A stretch of DNA of 9,537 nt from Acidobacteriota bacterium. GTDB taxonomy: Bacteria; Acidobacteriota; Blastocatellia; Pyrinomonadales; Pyrinomonadaceae. The stretch lies in NCBI GenBank assembly GCA_013140875.1, contig JABFSB010000481.1, positions 1 to 9,537 of the forward strand, read 5' to 3'. Each line of letters starts with the position of its first letter. The stretch's first letter is position 1. This document shows, piece by piece, positions 7,494-9,537 of this stretch. Made by a program: the position numbers and the translations under genes. Under the pieces are notes generated by a model. That model had not been told where the DNA came from. It worked only from the letters and a program-made list of their open reading frames with translations, and ran no database searches.

Positions 7494-8954
7494 ATGCCGA
7501 ATGCGAGAACACTGGGTGAATTAAGAACGAGCGGTTACGTGATGCGTGGCGTTAAGGACGAGATGCGTGCGAACTTGATCGCAAAGATGCGGTCGGGCGA
7601 GCGTTTGTTTCCGGGCATCATCGGATATGACGAAACGGTGGTGCCGCAGATCGTTAATGCGATTCTTTCAAAGCACAACATTATTTTGCTCGGCCTTCGC
7701 GGGCAGGCGAAGAGCCGGATATTGCGTCAGTTGACCGAGCTTTTGGATGACGAGATACCGATCATTGCGGGCTCGGAGATAAACGACAGCCCATTTTCGC
7801 CGCTGAGCGCGTACGGGCGACAGACGATGGACCTGCACGGCGACGAAATGAAGATCGACTGGGTGCACCGTGACAACCGCTTTGTCGAAAAACTGGCGAC
7901 GCCCGATGTGACCATCGCCGACATCATCGGCGATGTCGACCCGATTAAAGCGGCTAAGGGCGGACACCTTTTGTCGGATGAGTTGACGATACATTTCGGA
8001 TTATTGCCGCGGGCCAATCGCGGGATATTTGCGATCAACGAACTGCCCGATCTTGCCGGCAAGATCCAGGTCGGACTGTTCAACATCATGCAGGAAGGCG
8101 ACGTACAGATAAAGGGTTATCCGGTGCGGCTGCCGCTGGATGTGATGCTCGTTTTTTCGGCAAATCCCGAAGACTACACCGCACGCGGCAAGATAATCAC
8201 GCCGCTAAAAGACCGCATCGGGGCCGAGGTGCACACGCATTATCCGGCGAATGTTCAATTGAGCGCTTCGATCACTCAGCAAGAGGCGTGGACGACGCGT
8301 GACTCGGCGGTCGGCGTGCCCGATTTTATCGGCGAAATAATCGAGCAGATCGCGTTCGAGGCTCGTGACGACCAGCGGGTGGACAAACGCTCGGGCGTGT
8401 CACAGCGGTTCTCGATCACCGTACTTGAATCGGCGGTGTCGAATGCGGAACGGCGTTCATTGACCACCGGCGAGGCCGAGATCGTGCCGCGTATTTCCGA
8501 CATCTATGCCGCCTTACCCGCAATGACCGGAAAGATGGAGCTGGAATACGAGGGCGAGCAGATCGGTGCCGCGCGGCTGGCAAAAGACCTGATAAAACGA
8601 GCGAGCGGCGTGATATTCGAGGGCTTTTTCCTCGGCATAGATTTCGAACGGGCCGTGCAGTGGTTCGAGCAGGGAAATAAAATTTTGCTGTCGGACACGG
8701 CGTCGGCCGACGAATGTGTTTTGCTGCTTGAAAGCGTGCCGGAGCTGATCGACTCTACGCTTGTTCCACTCGATTTCAACCGTAAGGACAAGGCGAAACT
8801 TGTCTCGGCTTGCGAATTCGTGCTCGAAGGCCTTTACGCGCAAAACAAGATCTCACGCAACGAAGACGGCGGGTTCGAGGCCGCAACAAAAGCGAAACGG
8901 GACCGCCGCGGAATGATCTATGAAGACTTGACCGATTTGGAAGGTTACAATTGA
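7494..8954 (+). CDS. MoxR / magnesium-chelatase-like AAA+ ATPase
   Basis: AAA+ ATPase of 486 aa of the type usually annotated 'magnesium chelatase' or 'sigma-54-interacting regulator', most like MoxR-family chaperone ATPases. Walker A is GLRGQAKS (67-74). Walker B is IFAINE, with Asn182-Glu183 instead of Asp-Glu. Sensor 1 is FSANPED (Asn224), followed by ITPLKDRIGAEV, which probably supplies the arginine finger. The C-terminal third (about 300-486) is a helical lid-like region. The N-terminal ARTLGELRTSGY is a family trait and supports the ATG at 7494, although the Shine-Dalgarno is poor. TAAGAT at 7482-7487 could be a -10 box for a near-leaderless transcript. Such ATPases normally remodel a target together with a VWA-domain partner; none follows here. 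It is not a true chlorophyll enzyme: no other chelatase or pigment gene is present. Confidence 0.87.
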   Translation: MPNARTLGELRTSGYVMRGVKDEMRANLIAKMRSGERLFPGIIGYDETVVPQIVNAILSKHNIILLGLRGQAKSRILRQLTELLDDEIPIIAGSEINDSPFSPLSAYGRQTMDLHGDEMKIDWVHRDNRFVEKLATPDVTIADIIGDVDPIKAAKGGHLLSDELTIHFGLLPRANRGIFAINELPDLAGKIQVGLFNIMQEGDVQIKGYPVRLPLDVMLVFSANPEDYTARGKIITPLKDRIGAEVHTHYPANVQLSASITQQEAWTTRDSAVGVPDFIGEIIEQIAFEARDDQRVDKRSGVSQRFSITVLESAVSNAERRSLTTGEAEIVPRISDIYAALPAMTGKMELEYEGEQIGAARLAKDLIKRASGVIFEGFFLGIDFERAVQWFEQGNKILLSDTASADECVLLLESVPELIDSTLVPLDFNRKDKAKLVSACEFVLEGLYAQNKISRNEDGGFEAATKAKRDRRGMIYEDLTDLEGYN

Positions 8955-8970
8955 TCCTCCCAGTGCAATT

Positions 8971-9234
8971 ATGCGTAACGATGAATCCAGCGATCTCCGG
9001 TTACAAGTTCAAGTAAGCAGGATTCTTTCGCTGGGTTTTGTTTTTTCATTGATATGGGTCGCTGGTATCGGATCTCTCATCGCTTTAGTTCTAGGGTTTA
9101 AAGCTCTGAAGCTAATAAATTCGTCTAGCGGCCCGGTTGCAGGTTCTAAGATGGCGTGGTGGTGTATTGTTGTGGGAGCCCTTGGTCTTTTGGTTTTACC
9201 CCTACTAGCTCTTAAAAATTTTTCTCAATACTGA
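8971..9234 (+). CDS. Small DUF4190-like two-helix membrane protein
   Basis: Protein of 87 aa with a short hydrophilic N-terminus (1-17) and two predicted membrane helices (about 18-42 and 61-81). They are joined by a loop with LGFKALKLINSSSG. The GxxALxxI pattern after helix 1, followed by Gly-Ser-Lys and a second hydrophobic helix, resembles DUF4190 (PF13828), a family of unknown function. It begins 16 nt after the ATPase stop on the same strand, so the two are probably co-transcribed. No good Shine-Dalgarno is visible before the ATG at 8971, and the base composition is more AT-rich than that of the ATPase gene. Function unknown. Confidence 0.68.
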   Translation: MRNDESSDLRLQVQVSRILSLGFVFSLIWVAGIGSLIALVLGFKALKLINSSSGPVAGSKMAWWCIVVGALGLLVLPLLALKNFSQY

Positions 9235-9240
9235 GCGACT

Positions 9241-9272
9241 AAAAACCGTGACGAATCTTTGACTCGCCACGG
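9241..9272 (-). terminator. Intrinsic terminator of the minus-strand glycine-zipper gene
   Basis: Read on the minus strand, CCGTGGCGAGTC (9272-9261), AAA loop and GATTCGTCACGG (9257-9246) give a 12-bp stem with two G-U wobbles, followed at once by TTTTT (9245-9241). On the plus strand the same two positions would be A-C mismatches with no T-run after the stem, so the signal is directional. It begins 38 nt past the stop of the gene at 9311. Confidence 0.75.
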
Positions 9273-9310
9273 CCTTCCCCTCCCCGGTTCGTTATCTGGT
9301 CAGATGTTAT

Positions 9311-9537
9311 TTAGTAATTGCGATACGTTCTGTAATACCGCGTTTTCTTCGGGTTGATCTTGTAAGTATACAAGGCCGAACCGCCCGCACCGGCCAGGGC
9401 TCCGATCGCAACGCCCCTGCGTCCGCCGATCAATCCGCCGAGCAACGCTCCGGCACCTGTTCCGATACCGATGTTGATCAGGTTACGGTGTCTGCGGTAA
9501 ACGCTTGGCTTCTTGTAAGTAGGCGTCACATAGGTCC
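9311..9537 (-). CDS. Glycine-zipper hypothetical protein, 5' end open at window edge
   Basis: Small basic protein with a Tyr/Arg/Lys-rich N-terminal part (KKPSVYRRHR), then a Gly/Ala-rich hydrophobic segment (residues 21-54 counted from the GTG at 9529). That segment is made of GxGxGAG, GGLIGG and GALAGAGG repeats, typical of glycine-zipper membrane or outer-membrane-associated proteins. A Tyr/Lys/Arg-rich tail follows. A GTG at 9529 would give 72 aa, but the frame stays open through Thr-Tyr codons to the last bases of the window. The true start, and perhaps a signal peptide, may therefore lie outside. It converges on the DUF4190-like gene and ends in an intrinsic terminator. Function unknown. 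Confidence 0.65.
   Translation of the reverse strand, partial: TYVTPTYKKPSVYRRHRNLINIGIGTGAGALLGGLIGGRRGVAIGALAGAGGSALYTYKINPKKTRYYRTYRNY

Noticed and set aside
7494..8954. Genuine magnesium chelatase subunit (BchI/ChlI) of chlorophyll synthesis
   Set aside because: Length, the N-terminal extension and the absence of BchD/BchH or other pigment genes fit a MoxR-like ATPase better.

Overview
This 9.5-kb window is a stretch of ordinary bacterial chromosome with GC-rich genes and AT-richer, repeat-bearing gaps. There are no RNA genes, integrases, transposases or CRISPR arrays. The gene set, the CACGAA- and ACAGGAT-type intergenic hairpins, a free-standing four-helix-bundle gene and an Asn/Ala/Thr-rich lipoprotein linker suggest an Acidobacteriota-like bacterium, possibly class Blastocatellia. 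That placement is inference only; there is no phylogenetic marker in the window.

Left part, plus strand (84-3805): a fatty-acid beta-oxidation block. A thiolase (fadA) is followed by a small lipoprotein with a C-x4-C motif reminiscent of Ivy-type lysozyme inhibitors, then a long acyl-CoA dehydrogenase (fadE) of the Bacillus FadE/mammalian VLCAD size class. fadE has its own promoter. The spacer of that promoter is filled by a near-perfect palindrome, TGAATGA-N4-TCATTCA, matching the operator type used by TetR-family FadR repressors. This predicts acyl-CoA-responsive induction of fadE. The start codon of fadE is therefore at 2024, downstream of that promoter.

Middle, minus strand (7168-3923): a short four-helix-bundle protein with its own sigma70-like promoter, then phosphoenolpyruvate carboxylase (ppc), which feeds oxaloacetate into the TCA cycle. 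fadE and ppc converge on an ACAGGAT-rich inverted repeat. The carboxylase has two active-site departures from the E. coli enzyme (His579 to Asp, Arg713 to Lys).

Gap 7169-7493: an AT-rich array of 7-bp units (AAATCTT and relatives) with palindromes, then GC-rich mutually exclusive hairpins and an AT hairpin, just before the next plus-strand gene. Part of the same AT-rich repeat sequence also occurs inside the coding region of the four-helix-bundle gene.

Right part: a MoxR/magnesium-chelatase-like AAA+ ATPase (7494-8954) is followed 16 nt later by a two-helix DUF4190-like membrane protein, where a VWA partner would be more usual. A minus-strand glycine-zipper protein gene, open at the right window edge, converges on this pair and ends in a convincing intrinsic terminator.

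I see no clear new defence or mobile system. The points most worth checking are the FadR-like operator, the Ivy-like lipoprotein and the repeat-derived segment of the four-helix-bundle protein.
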